Of a stretch of DNA of 64,000 nucleotides, positions 54,682 through 63,297 are shown piece after piece. The first letter of the stretch is position 1. Each line of letters starts with the position of its first letter. Source of the DNA: Paenibacillus montaniterrae (GTDB lineage: Bacteria > Bacillota > Bacilli > Paenibacillales > Paenibacillaceae); contig NZ_BOSE01000001.1 of the NCBI RefSeq assembly GCF_018403185.1, positions 124,001 through 188,000 of the forward strand, in the 5' to 3' direction. The notes under the pieces are model-generated. The model saw only the letters and a list, made by a program, of their open reading frames with translations, was not told where the DNA came from and ran no database searches. The position numbers and the translations under genes were made by a program.

Positions 54682-56271
54682 GTGAACGAAAGAGTAGCCC
54701 AATATGTAAATAAAGTCAAAACCAGATTTCAGCAAATGGGAAGAAATCAGAAAATATGGTTATTCGCATCCCTTATTGGACTGATTGTAGCGATCGTGTT
54801 AATCACAGTCATTTTCACTCGTACTGAGTATGAGGTAGCATTCACAAAGCTGGATGCCAATGATTCGGCAGCAGTCATCAATCATTTGGAATCGGCAGGA
54901 ATTCCTTATAAGCTCAACGCAACGGGCAGTGAAATTTCAATTCCTGCAAAAGATGCTGCACGTGTGAAAATTGATGTAGGCTCACAAGGGCTAATCCAAA
55001 ACGGTTCATTGGGATTTGCTGAAACATTTGGAATCGGTAGCAGCGCATTAGGAACTACCGAAAATGAATTTAATGTCAAATATCAAAATGCGATAAACGG
55101 CGAAGTCCAACGGCTGTTAAATGGACTAAGCGGCATCGAAAGCTCCAAGGTATTGGTAACGAAGCATGAAGAAAGCGTGTTTCTGACAACGCAGGAAATG
55201 CAAAAGCCTACGGCAGCTGTCGTGCTAAACTTCACGCCTGGCTATCGCCCGACTCAAAAGGAAATCGATGGCTACTACAATCTGATTAAAGCAGCTGTAG
55301 GTGGCATTGATATTCAGGATATTACAATTTCCAGCCAGCAGCATGGCGAATTGCTTTCGTCGGAAGCGAATGATCTATTAAGTGGCGGAACGAATTTAAT
55401 AGAGACACAATTTAATATACAAAAGAAATATGAACAAGAACTGAAAAATACGATCCAGCAATACTTAAGCCAAATTTATGGCGTTGATAAAATTGTGGTC
55501 AGTATTTCAAGCAGCTTGAACTTTGATAAAAAATCAAGTCAAGAAAGCCTGGTTCTTCCGTTGGAGAATAACAATAACAACGGCATCATTATTAGCGAGC
55601 AGTTGGAATCGACCTCCAGCACTAGCACGGATGCGTCGGGCGGAGTTGTTGGAACAGGCGAAACGGATATTCCAACCTACCAAACTGGGAATGCTGGTGG
55701 AGAAAATTCTTCAGAAAGCAATTCTACCATTCGCAATTATGATGTGAACCGCATAAATAATATTATAGAATCTCAAGCTTATGTCGTAAAAGATTTGTCA
55801 ATCAGCGTTGGCTTTGAAGCCTCTGAATTGGCTAGCGAGGCTGATCAGCAAGCAATTACTAATTATTTGGCTAGCTTCGTAAGAAGCCAGCTGGCTAATT
55901 CCGGCCAGGATTTGACTAATGATCAAGCAGTTCAACAAAAGGTAACGCTTATTGCGCGCGACTTTGACGCAGAAGCTGCTGCAGCGGCTGATGAAACAGG
56001 ACTATCCACCGCATGGATTATTGGTCTTGCCGCACTTGCTCTACTGCTAATCGCTGCATTGATCTTTGTATTGCTGCGTCGTCGCAAAGCGAAGGCCGAA
56101 GAGGAAGAAGAGCTGGTTGTTGAAGATATTCCAGTTCGTCCTGCTTATGAAACGATTGATCTTGACAATCTTCAGAACGACAGTCAAGCTCGCAAAAATC
56201 TTGAAACGCTTGCCAAACGCAAACCTGACGAATTCGTCAACTTGCTTCGTACCTGGCTAGTAGATGAATAG
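54682..56271 (+). CDS. fliF: Flagellar MS-ring protein FliF
   Basis: 529 residues. Two membrane segments (about 25-44, IWLFASLIGLIVAIVLITVI, and about 440-462, AWIIGLAALALLLIAALIFV) enclose the periplasm-side ring domains. The first ring domains contain VAFTKLDANDSAAVINHLES and GSLGFAETFGIGSSALGTTE. The C-terminal tail binds FliG. The GTG 54682 start follows GATGAGGTGA. Confidence 0.96.
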   Translation: MNERVAQYVNKVKTRFQQMGRNQKIWLFASLIGLIVAIVLITVIFTRTEYEVAFTKLDANDSAAVINHLESAGIPYKLNATGSEISIPAKDAARVKIDVGSQGLIQNGSLGFAETFGIGSSALGTTENEFNVKYQNAINGEVQRLLNGLSGIESSKVLVTKHEESVFLTTQEMQKPTAAVVLNFTPGYRPTQKEIDGYYNLIKAAVGGIDIQDITISSQQHGELLSSEANDLLSGGTNLIETQFNIQKKYEQELKNTIQQYLSQIYGVDKIVVSISSSLNFDKKSSQESLVLPLENNNNNGIIISEQLESTSSTSTDASGGVVGTGETDIPTYQTGNAGGENSSESNSTIRNYDVNRINNIIESQAYVVKDLSISVGFEASELASEADQQAITNYLASFVRSQLANSGQDLTNDQAVQQKVTLIARDFDAEAAAAADETGLSTAWIIGLAALALLLIAALIFVLLRRRKAKAEEEEELVVEDIPVRPAYETIDLDNLQNDSQARKNLETLAKRKPDEFVNLLRTWLVDE

Positions 56272-56283
56272 AGGTGCTGTAAT

Positions 56284-57297
56284 TTGTCTAAAATGGCTCA
56301 AGGATTATCGGGACGTCAAAAGGCAGCGATCTTATTGATCACGCTAGGGCCTGAAGTATCTGCGCAAATATTTAAACATTTACGCGACGATGAAATTGAA
56401 CAATTAACGTTAGAGATTGCTAATGTCAGAAAAGTTGATAGTGTTGACCGCGATAATATATTGCAAGAGTTCCATCAAATTTGTATGGCGCAAGAGTATA
56501 TTTCACAAGGCGGTATCGCCTATGCCAAAGAAATTTTGGACAAGGCGCTAGGCGAGGAAAAGGCTAAGGAGGTGCTGACGCGTCTGACTGCTACTCTGCA
56601 GGTTAGACCGTTTGATTTCGCACGAAAAGCTGATCCAGCACAAATTCTTAACTTTATCCAAAATGAAAATACTCAGACCATTGCACTAGTTCTGTCTTAC
56701 TTGCAGGCTGATCAAGCAGCGACAATTCTGTCTTCCTTGCCGCAAGACAAGCAGGCGGATGTCGCGAAGCGAATCGCGCTTATGGACAGTACTTCGCCAG
56801 AGGTCATTACGCAAATCGAACATATTCTTGAGCAAAAGCTGTCCGCGACAGTTACTCAGGATTATACAAATGCTGGCGGCATCGACTCTATCGTTCAAAT
56901 TTTGAATGGTGTCGACCGCGGTACAGAGCGTACAATCCTCGATGCGCTGGAAATTCAAGATCCAGAGCTTGCCGAGGATATTAAGAAGCGCATGTTCGTA
57001 TTTGAAGATATCGTCAGCATTGACAATCGTTCGATTCAACGCATTATTCGTGATGTGGAAAATGCCGATTTGCAGCTTGCGCTTAAAGTTTCAAGCGAAG
57101 AAGTGCGTGAAGCAATTTTCCGTAATATGTCTAAACGTATGGCTGAAACATTCCAGGAAGAAATGGAATTTATGGGCCCTGTACGCTTACGTGATGTAGA
57201 AGAAGCTCAAACTCGCATCGTTGCAATTATTAGACGACTAGAAGAGTCTGGCGAAATTATCATCGCACGTGGCGGAGGAGATGATATCATTGTCTAA
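56284..57297 (+). CDS. fliG: Flagellar motor switch protein FliG
   Basis: 337 residues. N domain (QKAAILLITLGPEVSAQIFK), middle domain with the EHPQ-like region (FIQNENTQTIALVLSYLQAD) and the C-terminal charged torque helix (EEVREAIFRNMSKRMAETFQ). TTG 56284 is used with GAGGTG 8 nt upstream; ATG 56293 would be too distant. It overlaps fliH by 8 nt. Confidence 0.96.
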   Translation: MSKMAQGLSGRQKAAILLITLGPEVSAQIFKHLRDDEIEQLTLEIANVRKVDSVDRDNILQEFHQICMAQEYISQGGIAYAKEILDKALGEEKAKEVLTRLTATLQVRPFDFARKADPAQILNFIQNENTQTIALVLSYLQADQAATILSSLPQDKQADVAKRIALMDSTSPEVITQIEHILEQKLSATVTQDYTNAGGIDSIVQILNGVDRGTERTILDALEIQDPELAEDIKKRMFVFEDIVSIDNRSIQRIIRDVENADLQLALKVSSEEVREAIFRNMSKRMAETFQEEMEFMGPVRLRDVEEAQTRIVAIIRRLEESGEIIIARGGGDDIIV

Positions 57298-58135
57298 CTT
57301 GATCAAGTCCTCACATGTTATGACGCTGGAAGAGCTGAAAAAGTTGCGTTTAACCAATCAATATTTACCACCAAATAATGCCATCAGCGAAATTGAAGAG
57401 ACAGAGCCTGATGCCAGCGAGCCTGATGCCGCGACGATTTCCTTAACAGAGCAAATGCTTGCTGATGCGAAAGCAGCTGCCGATAGCCGGCTTAAGGAAG
57501 CGGCTGAGGAATGCGACAAAATGCTCGAGGATGCAAGGCAGCAGATCGAAGTCTGGTGGCTGGAAAAACGCAACGAAGACGAGCAGCTTCGGCTGCAGCA
57601 GCAGCAAGAAGGCTATCAGGAAGGCTTCCAGCAAGGCATTGAGCAGGCTCAAGAGCAGGTGCGCAGCGAGTGGGAGCATAACTTGGCAGAAGCGGCCTCG
57701 ATCTTGAAGGAGGCTTACCGCACTCGCGAGCAAATTATTCAGGAAGCTGAACCATTTATTATCGAGCTTAGCTGCTCGATTGCCGAGAAAATTATCGACA
57801 AGCAGCTTTCGCTGGAGCCTGAGCTCGTAATCGAGATGATAACCCGAACCTTATCCAGACGACGCGAGCAAGGTGAGATTACGCTATGCGTAGCTCCAGC
57901 CTCGCTTTCATTTGTCCAGGCAGCGCGCGAAGAGCTGAACGCGGCGATCGATTCGCAGGCCGAGCTGGTCATCATACCGGATGCGACCGTTAAGGACAAT
58001 GGCTGTGTTATTCGCTCCAAGTTTGGCAGCATTGATACTCGAATCGATACACAATTATCTGAAATTAAGCGTGAGCTGCTCATTATTGCACATCAGAGCA
58101 TTGAAGAGAGAGGCCAAGCCAATGACCCAGCTTAA
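57290..58135 (+). CDS. fliH: Flagellar export ATPase regulator FliH
   Basis: 281 residues. Central coiled coil rich in Glu and Gln (LADAKAAADSRLKEAAEECD ... QQEGYQEGFQQGIEQAQEQV with the GxxxG-like repeat) and a C-terminal V-ATPase E-like domain (IIELSCSIAEKIIDKQLSLE, LSRRREQGEITLCVAPASL). TTG 57290 is preferred: GGAGGAG ends 9 nt upstream and the protein starts MSNLIKSSHV as in Bacilli. The ATG at 57281 abuts the site. Overlaps fliG by 8 nt. Confidence 0.9.
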   Translation: MSNLIKSSHVMTLEELKKLRLTNQYLPPNNAISEIEETEPDASEPDAATISLTEQMLADAKAAADSRLKEAAEECDKMLEDARQQIEVWWLEKRNEDEQLRLQQQQEGYQEGFQQGIEQAQEQVRSEWEHNLAEAASILKEAYRTREQIIQEAEPFIIELSCSIAEKIIDKQLSLEPELVIEMITRTLSRRREQGEITLCVAPASLSFVQAAREELNAAIDSQAELVIIPDATVKDNGCVIRSKFGSIDTRIDTQLSEIKRELLIIAHQSIEERGQANDPA

Positions 58136-59447
58136 ATTTGATTTGGAAAAGTATCAAGAGCATCTGAAAAATGTTGACCCTGTCCGCATTAATGGCAAAG
58201 TGACACAGGTGATCGGGTTAACCGTTGAATCGCAAGGTCCGGACGCCAGCATTGGCGATCTCTGCTATATTTATCCGGCCAAATCAGCCAAGCCGCTAAA
58301 GGCGGAGGTAGTTGGCTTTCGTGAAAATAAAGTAATATTAATGCCTTTGGGCGATCTTCATGCGATTAGTCCTGGCTGCGATGTTGTCGGCACTGGCAAG
58401 CCGCTAACCGTTCAGGTAGGCTCCGAGCTGCTCGGCAAAGTGCTGGATGGTCTTGGCAACCCGTTGGATGGCAGCTTTTTGCCGAGCAGAATGCCAAGCT
58501 ACTCTACGCACCATGCGCCAAGCAACCCATTAGGGCGTCCGCGCGTGAGCAAGCCGTTAGGAACCGGCGTCAAGGCCATTGATGGCTTGCTGACGGTCGG
58601 TGAAGGTCAGCGCGTTGGTATTTTCGCTGGCTCAGGCGTTGGGAAAAGTACGCTGCTCGGCATGATTGCCCGCAATACAACTGCTGATGTCAACGTCATT
58701 GCACTAATCGGCGAGCGTGGGCGCGAGGTGCTTGAATTTATCGAAAAGGACCTCGGTCCAGAGGGGCTTGCTCGTTCAGTTGTCGTCGTGGCGACCTCTG
58801 ATCAACCGGCTCTTATTCGCATGAAGGGTGCAATGATTGCCACTTCAATTGCGGAATACTTTAGAAATCGCGGCCTTAACGTGATGCTGATGATGGATTC
58901 TGTAACCCGCTATGCAATGGCGATGCGCGAGGTTGGCCTGGCGATTGGAGAGCCGCCTGCGACAAGAGGCTACACACCGTCTGTATTCGCTGCTCTGCCC
59001 AAGCTTCTGGAGCGAGCTGGAACAGGCAATAAAGGCTCGATTACCGCATTTTATACTGTGCTCGTCGATGGCGATGATATGAACGAACCGATTGCCGACG
59101 CAGTGCGCGGCATTCTGGATGGTCACATTGTCCTGAGCAGAGCGCTGGCGCATAAAGGGCATTATCCTGCGATAGATGTGCTTGCCTCGGTCAGCCGCGT
59201 TATGAACGAAATCGTCAGCGAGGAGCAGCTCGATGCGGCCAACGAATTGAAAAGATTGCTTGCGATATATCGTGATTCTGAAGATCTTATCAATATCGGT
59301 GCCTATCAGCAGGGCTCCAATCAGCAAATAGATATGGCAATTCAATACATTGATCTTATTAACTCATTTACAAGACAGCGCACCAATGAAAAGGTAACGC
59401 TGGAACAGGCACAGCAGCAGCTTATCGCTAATTTTAGTAGGAGTTGA
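58122..59447 (+). CDS. fliI: Flagellum-specific ATP synthase FliI
   Basis: 441 residues. F1-beta-like export ATPase; P-loop GSGVGKST (about 170-177), LIGERGREVLEFI, MMDSVTRYAMAMREVGLAIG and EPPATRGYTPSVF. ATG 58122 lies 14 nt inside fliH with GAGAGAGG upstream; an N-terminal extension to 57981 would overlap fliH by 155 nt and is rejected. Confidence 0.95.
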   Translation: MTQLKFDLEKYQEHLKNVDPVRINGKVTQVIGLTVESQGPDASIGDLCYIYPAKSAKPLKAEVVGFRENKVILMPLGDLHAISPGCDVVGTGKPLTVQVGSELLGKVLDGLGNPLDGSFLPSRMPSYSTHHAPSNPLGRPRVSKPLGTGVKAIDGLLTVGEGQRVGIFAGSGVGKSTLLGMIARNTTADVNVIALIGERGREVLEFIEKDLGPEGLARSVVVVATSDQPALIRMKGAMIATSIAEYFRNRGLNVMLMMDSVTRYAMAMREVGLAIGEPPATRGYTPSVFAALPKLLERAGTGNKGSITAFYTVLVDGDDMNEPIADAVRGILDGHIVLSRALAHKGHYPAIDVLASVSRVMNEIVSEEQLDAANELKRLLAIYRDSEDLINIGAYQQGSNQQIDMAIQYIDLINSFTRQRTNEKVTLEQAQQQLIANFSRS

Positions 59448-59454
59448 TTAGTAA

Positions 59455-59901
59455 ATGGCATCCTTTAAGTACGGCTTTCAAAAAATTGTTGATTTGAAAG
59501 AAAGCGAAAAAACGCAAGCCGAATGGCTGCTATCTGATGCAATTGCCATTCTGAACGAGGAAAACGAGCAGCTAAGGCAAATAAAGCAGCAGCAGCAGGA
59601 ATGGGAGCAGAAGCTGGAGCAGGCCGTGCTTGAAGCTTCGCCATTGGCAGATGTCATTACTATTAATGAGTATATCGAATATTTAGAGCAAAAAATTAAG
59701 AGCAAATTAAAAGATATTAAGCGGGCAGAACACAAGGTAGAGCTTCGCAGAAATGAGCTCGCACACAAAATGAAGGAAGAAAAGGTTTGGCATAAGGCTA
59801 AGGAGCATGCATTCGCGAAATTTCAATATAATATGCTGCTCAAAGAACAACAAGAGCTGGACGAGATGGCCTCCATCCGTTTTATGTCACCTGCTCCATA
59901 A
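59455..59901 (+). CDS. fliJ: Flagellar export chaperone FliJ
   Basis: 148 residues, almost entirely coiled coil (KYGFQKIVDLKESEKTQAEW, KIKSKLKDIKRAEHKVELRR). It is the central stalk of the FliI ring and an escort for chaperones. ATG 59455 follows TAGGAGTTGA. Confidence 0.9.
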   Translation: MASFKYGFQKIVDLKESEKTQAEWLLSDAIAILNEENEQLRQIKQQQQEWEQKLEQAVLEASPLADVITINEYIEYLEQKIKSKLKDIKRAEHKVELRRNELAHKMKEEKVWHKAKEHAFAKFQYNMLLKEQQELDEMASIRFMSPAP

Positions 59902-59924
59902 GAGAATCGCGCGCAAGGGAGTGA

Positions 59925-60836
59925 ATGGAATTGGCAGCCATTGATGAAGAGAAGCAAGAAAGCAGTTTTATAGAGAGAGCTGTATTTATCGTGACCCCTC
60001 TTTTGTTTGTCATTGTACTAATTGGACTGTTTATAACGTTTCTGGGCGTAGACATTCGCAGCAAGGCGATTGAGATTGGCCACAGCATCCCGATCATACG
60101 AGATTTATTGCCAGAGCCTACAGAGCCGCTTGCCAATTCTGATGAGAAGCTTAGATCTGACAAGCTGAATGAAAGAATTGCAGAATTGGAGGCTCAGCTT
60201 GCAGCTGCACAGGAAGAGCTTTCTGCAGCGACTGCAAAAACGGTTGAGCAGGAGCAAACGATCAATACGCTGCAAACGCAAAGCGAAACGGCCGCGGAAA
60301 CGACAACTGCCGAGCAAACCGTAACCGACGAGCAATATACCGCGCGCATTCAAGAGCTGGCAGGCATGTTTTCAAGGATGACTCCGAGCAAGGCAGCTCC
60401 GATTGTTCAGAGCATGACGCTTGAGGAAATGGCCTTGCTGTTCAGCCAGATGCGCGCGGATGACCGCGTTCGAATTATGGAAAAAATGAACCCTCAGGTA
60501 GCGGCAGATGTCACGATTAAGCTGAAGGATAATGAAACGGCAAAGGATATGGAAATTGCCGCGCTGCAGTCAAGAGTTGAGCGGCTGCAGTCTGAATCCA
60601 ATAACCAGGCGACTTCAAGCCAGGTGAGCGATGCGGATCTGGCAGCTACCTTTGCAGCAATGGACCCGGCTGCAGCAGCGGAAATGCTGCTGAAAATGAT
60701 GGACATCAGCTCCAGCAAAGTGCTGCGCGTGCTGCAAGTGACAGATAGTACAGCAAGATCTGCGATATTGGAGGAAATGACTGCAATTGACGAGCGTACA
60801 GCGGCAGTATTAGTTACAAGACTAATGCAAAGCTAG
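59925..60836 (+). CDS. ylxF: MotE/YlxF-like flagellar protein
   Basis: 303 residues. Membrane anchor (about 20-42, VFIVTPLLFVIVLIGLFITF), coiled coil (about 83-125) and a C-terminal MgtE-N-like helical domain repeated twice (TPSKAAPIVQSMTLEEMALL, MDPAAAAEMLLKMMDI). Position between fliJ and fliK equals B. subtilis ylxF; the related MotE of rhizobia is a chaperone for MotC. ATG 59925 and TTG 59931 are both possible; the TTG has the better spacing from GGGAG. Confidence 0.85.
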   Translation: MELAAIDEEKQESSFIERAVFIVTPLLFVIVLIGLFITFLGVDIRSKAIEIGHSIPIIRDLLPEPTEPLANSDEKLRSDKLNERIAELEAQLAAAQEELSAATAKTVEQEQTINTLQTQSETAAETTTAEQTVTDEQYTARIQELAGMFSRMTPSKAAPIVQSMTLEEMALLFSQMRADDRVRIMEKMNPQVAADVTIKLKDNETAKDMEIAALQSRVERLQSESNNQATSSQVSDADLAATFAAMDPAAAAEMLLKMMDISSSKVLRVLQVTDSTARSAILEEMTAIDERTAAVLVTRLMQS

Positions 60837-60866
60837 ATAGCCTCATGATTGAAAGGAGGTGAAAAA

Positions 60867-62231
60867 GTGGACATATTGAATTTGCTGAGCGGCGCTCCCG
60901 TTATGGGCAATGTTGCTCAATTGACCAGCAATCAATCAGCCGCCTCCGATGGAGCTGCTTTCCAGAAACAGCTATTCGGCATCGTAGGTGCACAGCAGCC
61001 TGCAGCTTCTGATAGCAGTCAAGCAGCTGTCAATCCTGCTATTCTTTTGGCGAACAGCAGCTTGCTGCTTGGGAGCAAGCAGCCGACAGAAGAAGAGCTG
61101 GACGGCATGATCGAGCAAATGCTGGATCAATTGGATCAGCTAGAGCAGGCGGGGGAGGTTGAGCTGACTGTCGAGCAGCAGGCATTGATTGAGTCACTGC
61201 TGCAGCAAATCGCTGCACTTGTCGAGATCATATCGTTCTCCAACAATCAGTCGAAGGTGATGGCGCCAGCTGTTAGCTTGAATGAGCAGCTTGCAGCCCA
61301 TTCCGGCTACTCGTCCAATGAAGCGCTTGTCAAGCTGTCTGACCAATTGCTCGTGCTGCAGCAGGCGCTGCAAAATGGCACAGGCAAAGTTCTGTTTGGC
61401 AAATCCGCCGAGCAGGTCGTAGCGGAGCAATTGCAGGTCATTCAGGCTAAAATCGGCGAGCTGACCAAGGAAATTAAAGTGAAGCCGACTGAGAATGCTG
61501 CACAAGCTTTGCCTACAACAGAAGTCAGTAAGGATGCAAAGCTGCCAGTTAATGCTGCTGCTCATTTGCAGCGTTTGTCGCAGGAAGCAGCCTATACGGC
61601 GGCAGCGAATAAAGCTGCTGAAGCTTCTAGCACGACTCCTGCAGCTAACCAGGTTAATCAGCCTGCACTCGAGCAGACCATGGTGCAAACCGTACTGCCG
61701 GAATTTCAGCTGAAAGCCGATAATGTAAAGGACTTTCTTTCGCATTTGACAAGATCAGCAGCAGGCGGCTCTAGCGCATTTGTAATAGCCGACGAGTTTG
61801 CGGAAACGATGCGCAGTTTGGTCGTTCAGCGCTTTCAGGTAACGGCGCTTAACGGTGTGACGGAGGCAAGACTTTCATTAACGCCGGAGCATTTAGGCCA
61901 TGTGGATGTGAAAATCTCGATGCAAAACGGCGTGCTGACTGCAATGTTCCAGACGGAAACGGCAATGGCCAAGGATGCGCTTGAAAATCAGATGATTCAG
62001 CTGCGCGCGTCGCTGGCAGCTCAAGGGATAACGGTTGAAAAAATTGAAGTTGCCCATAATGAGTTTGCTTCACAATTGAGTCAGCAGCAAAAGCAGGGCT
62101 CGCATGGCAACCAGCAAAGCGAAGCACATGCAAATTCCCGCAGCAAGGAAGAATCCTTTGAGGAAGAGTTGCTAGTGAACGTAACGAATCAGGAGCTTGG
62201 CTTCGGTCGAGCCGTCAATGCAACTATTTAA
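60867..62231 (+). CDS. fliK: Flagellar hook-length control protein FliK
   Basis: 454 residues. A Gln/Ala-rich N-terminal ruler region (about 1-310) is followed by the FliK C domain (about 325-415): ARLSLTPEHLGHVDVKISMQ, then LENQMIQLRASLAAQGITVE. It switches export specificity through FlhB. GTG 60867 follows AAAGGAGGTGA; the TTG at 60849 lies just before that site. A more diverged FliK-like protein is encoded at 38507-40657. Confidence 0.9.
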   Translation: MDILNLLSGAPVMGNVAQLTSNQSAASDGAAFQKQLFGIVGAQQPAASDSSQAAVNPAILLANSSLLLGSKQPTEEELDGMIEQMLDQLDQLEQAGEVELTVEQQALIESLLQQIAALVEIISFSNNQSKVMAPAVSLNEQLAAHSGYSSNEALVKLSDQLLVLQQALQNGTGKVLFGKSAEQVVAEQLQVIQAKIGELTKEIKVKPTENAAQALPTTEVSKDAKLPVNAAAHLQRLSQEAAYTAAANKAAEASSTTPAANQVNQPALEQTMVQTVLPEFQLKADNVKDFLSHLTRSAAGGSSAFVIADEFAETMRSLVVQRFQVTALNGVTEARLSLTPEHLGHVDVKISMQNGVLTAMFQTETAMAKDALENQMIQLRASLAAQGITVEKIEVAHNEFASQLSQQQKQGSHGNQQSEAHANSRSKEESFEEELLVNVTNQELGFGRAVNATI

Positions 62232-62274
62232 TGAGCAAGCAAAAACAATATAAAAGCGTGCAGGAGGTGAACAT

Positions 62275-62829
62275 ATGGCAACTCCAGTTACATCCTCAGT
62301 TGTATGGCCGCACTACAGTACGACTAACGTTAATAAAGCAGCATCCAAATCAACTGCACTCGGCAAGGACCAGTTTCTTAACCTGTTTGTAGCTCAGCTG
62401 CAAAATCAGGACCCGTTGTCGCCAATGGACAATACGCAATTTATCGCACAGATGGCGCAATTCTCCATGGTTGAGCAGCTGATGAATATGTCGAGCGAGG
62501 TTGCGCTGCTGCGACAAAATATCGGTGCTGCATCAAGCTTGATCGGTAAGCATGTAACGTGGAATGAGTACGATTCGGAAGGCAAAGTTATTAAGCAAAG
62601 CGGTGTTGTGGAATCTATCGTTTCGCAAGACGGAAAATTGTTCGTTGAAGTAAATGGAGATCTAATCGGTATCGATTATATTGGGCAAATTTCAACCAAG
62701 CCAATTGATAACGGCAGCGAAGCTCCAGATGAAGATGGAAGTGACAATACAGAAGAACCAGAAGCTCCAGCAACTGATGAGTCTGGCGAACCAGAGTCCG
62801 CTGCCAATGATGAGGTGAGTGGATCATGA
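62275..62829 (+). CDS. flgD: Flagellar hook assembly protein FlgD
   Basis: 184 residues. The FlgD N domain is clear (LGKDQFLNLFVAQLQNQDPL, DNTQFIAQMAQFSMVEQLMN). After a small beta domain (about 90-142) the C-terminus is an acidic tail of about 40 residues (EAPDEDGSDNTEEPEAPATD). Classical FlgD proteins carry Ig-like and Tudor-like domains, which are largely missing here; Bacillus FlgD is also short. ATG 62275 follows CAGGAGGTGA. The 3' end overlaps the next gene by 4 nt. Confidence 0.92.
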   Translation: MATPVTSSVVWPHYSTTNVNKAASKSTALGKDQFLNLFVAQLQNQDPLSPMDNTQFIAQMAQFSMVEQLMNMSSEVALLRQNIGAASSLIGKHVTWNEYDSEGKVIKQSGVVESIVSQDGKLFVEVNGDLIGIDYIGQISTKPIDNGSEAPDEDGSDNTEEPEAPATDESGEPESAANDEVSGS

Positions 62830-63212
62830 ACAACAGTATAAAAATCGGACAGCTGTACCCGATGAAGGTTAATCCCGGCAGCTTTCCGAAGGCGAATCAA
62901 GCAGTGCAAAGCGGATCGACAGAGCAAAGCAAGTTCTCTGATGTGTTTGACCGCGAGCTGCTTAAGTTCAGTCATCATGCAGAGGTAAGAATGGCTCAGC
63001 GAGGCATCAGCTTGCCGCAGGAGAGCTTGAATCAAATTAGCGATGCTGTTACTTCTGCCGCGGAAAAAGGCGCCAAAGACTCTTTAATTGTTTACCGCGA
63101 TATTGCGATGATCGTCAATGTGCCAACAAGAACAGTCGTTACAGCTTTGGATGGTGGACAGATGAAGAGCAATGTGTTTACGCAAATCGATAGTGCAATT
63201 ATTTTAAGCTAG
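62826..63212 (+). CDS. TIGR02530-type flagellar operon protein
   Basis: 128 residues. FDRELLKFSHHAEVRMAQRG, ISLPQESLNQI and KDSLIVYRDIAMIVNVPTRT with TVVTALDG are typical of the small flagellar protein found between flgD and flgE in many Firmicutes and absent from B. subtilis. It probably takes part in hook or export function; no experiment known to me. ATG 62826 overlaps flgD (ATGA). Confidence 0.85.
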   Translation: MNNSIKIGQLYPMKVNPGSFPKANQAVQSGSTEQSKFSDVFDRELLKFSHHAEVRMAQRGISLPQESLNQISDAVTSAAEKGAKDSLIVYRDIAMIVNVPTRTVVTALDGGQMKSNVFTQIDSAIILS

Positions 63213-63297
63213 GCTGGACCGAACAGGAGGCCTATAGCTGCTGACCGACTGATGCAGCTTAAGCTTATACGATGAAAATTTCTGAGGAGGAGATTCA

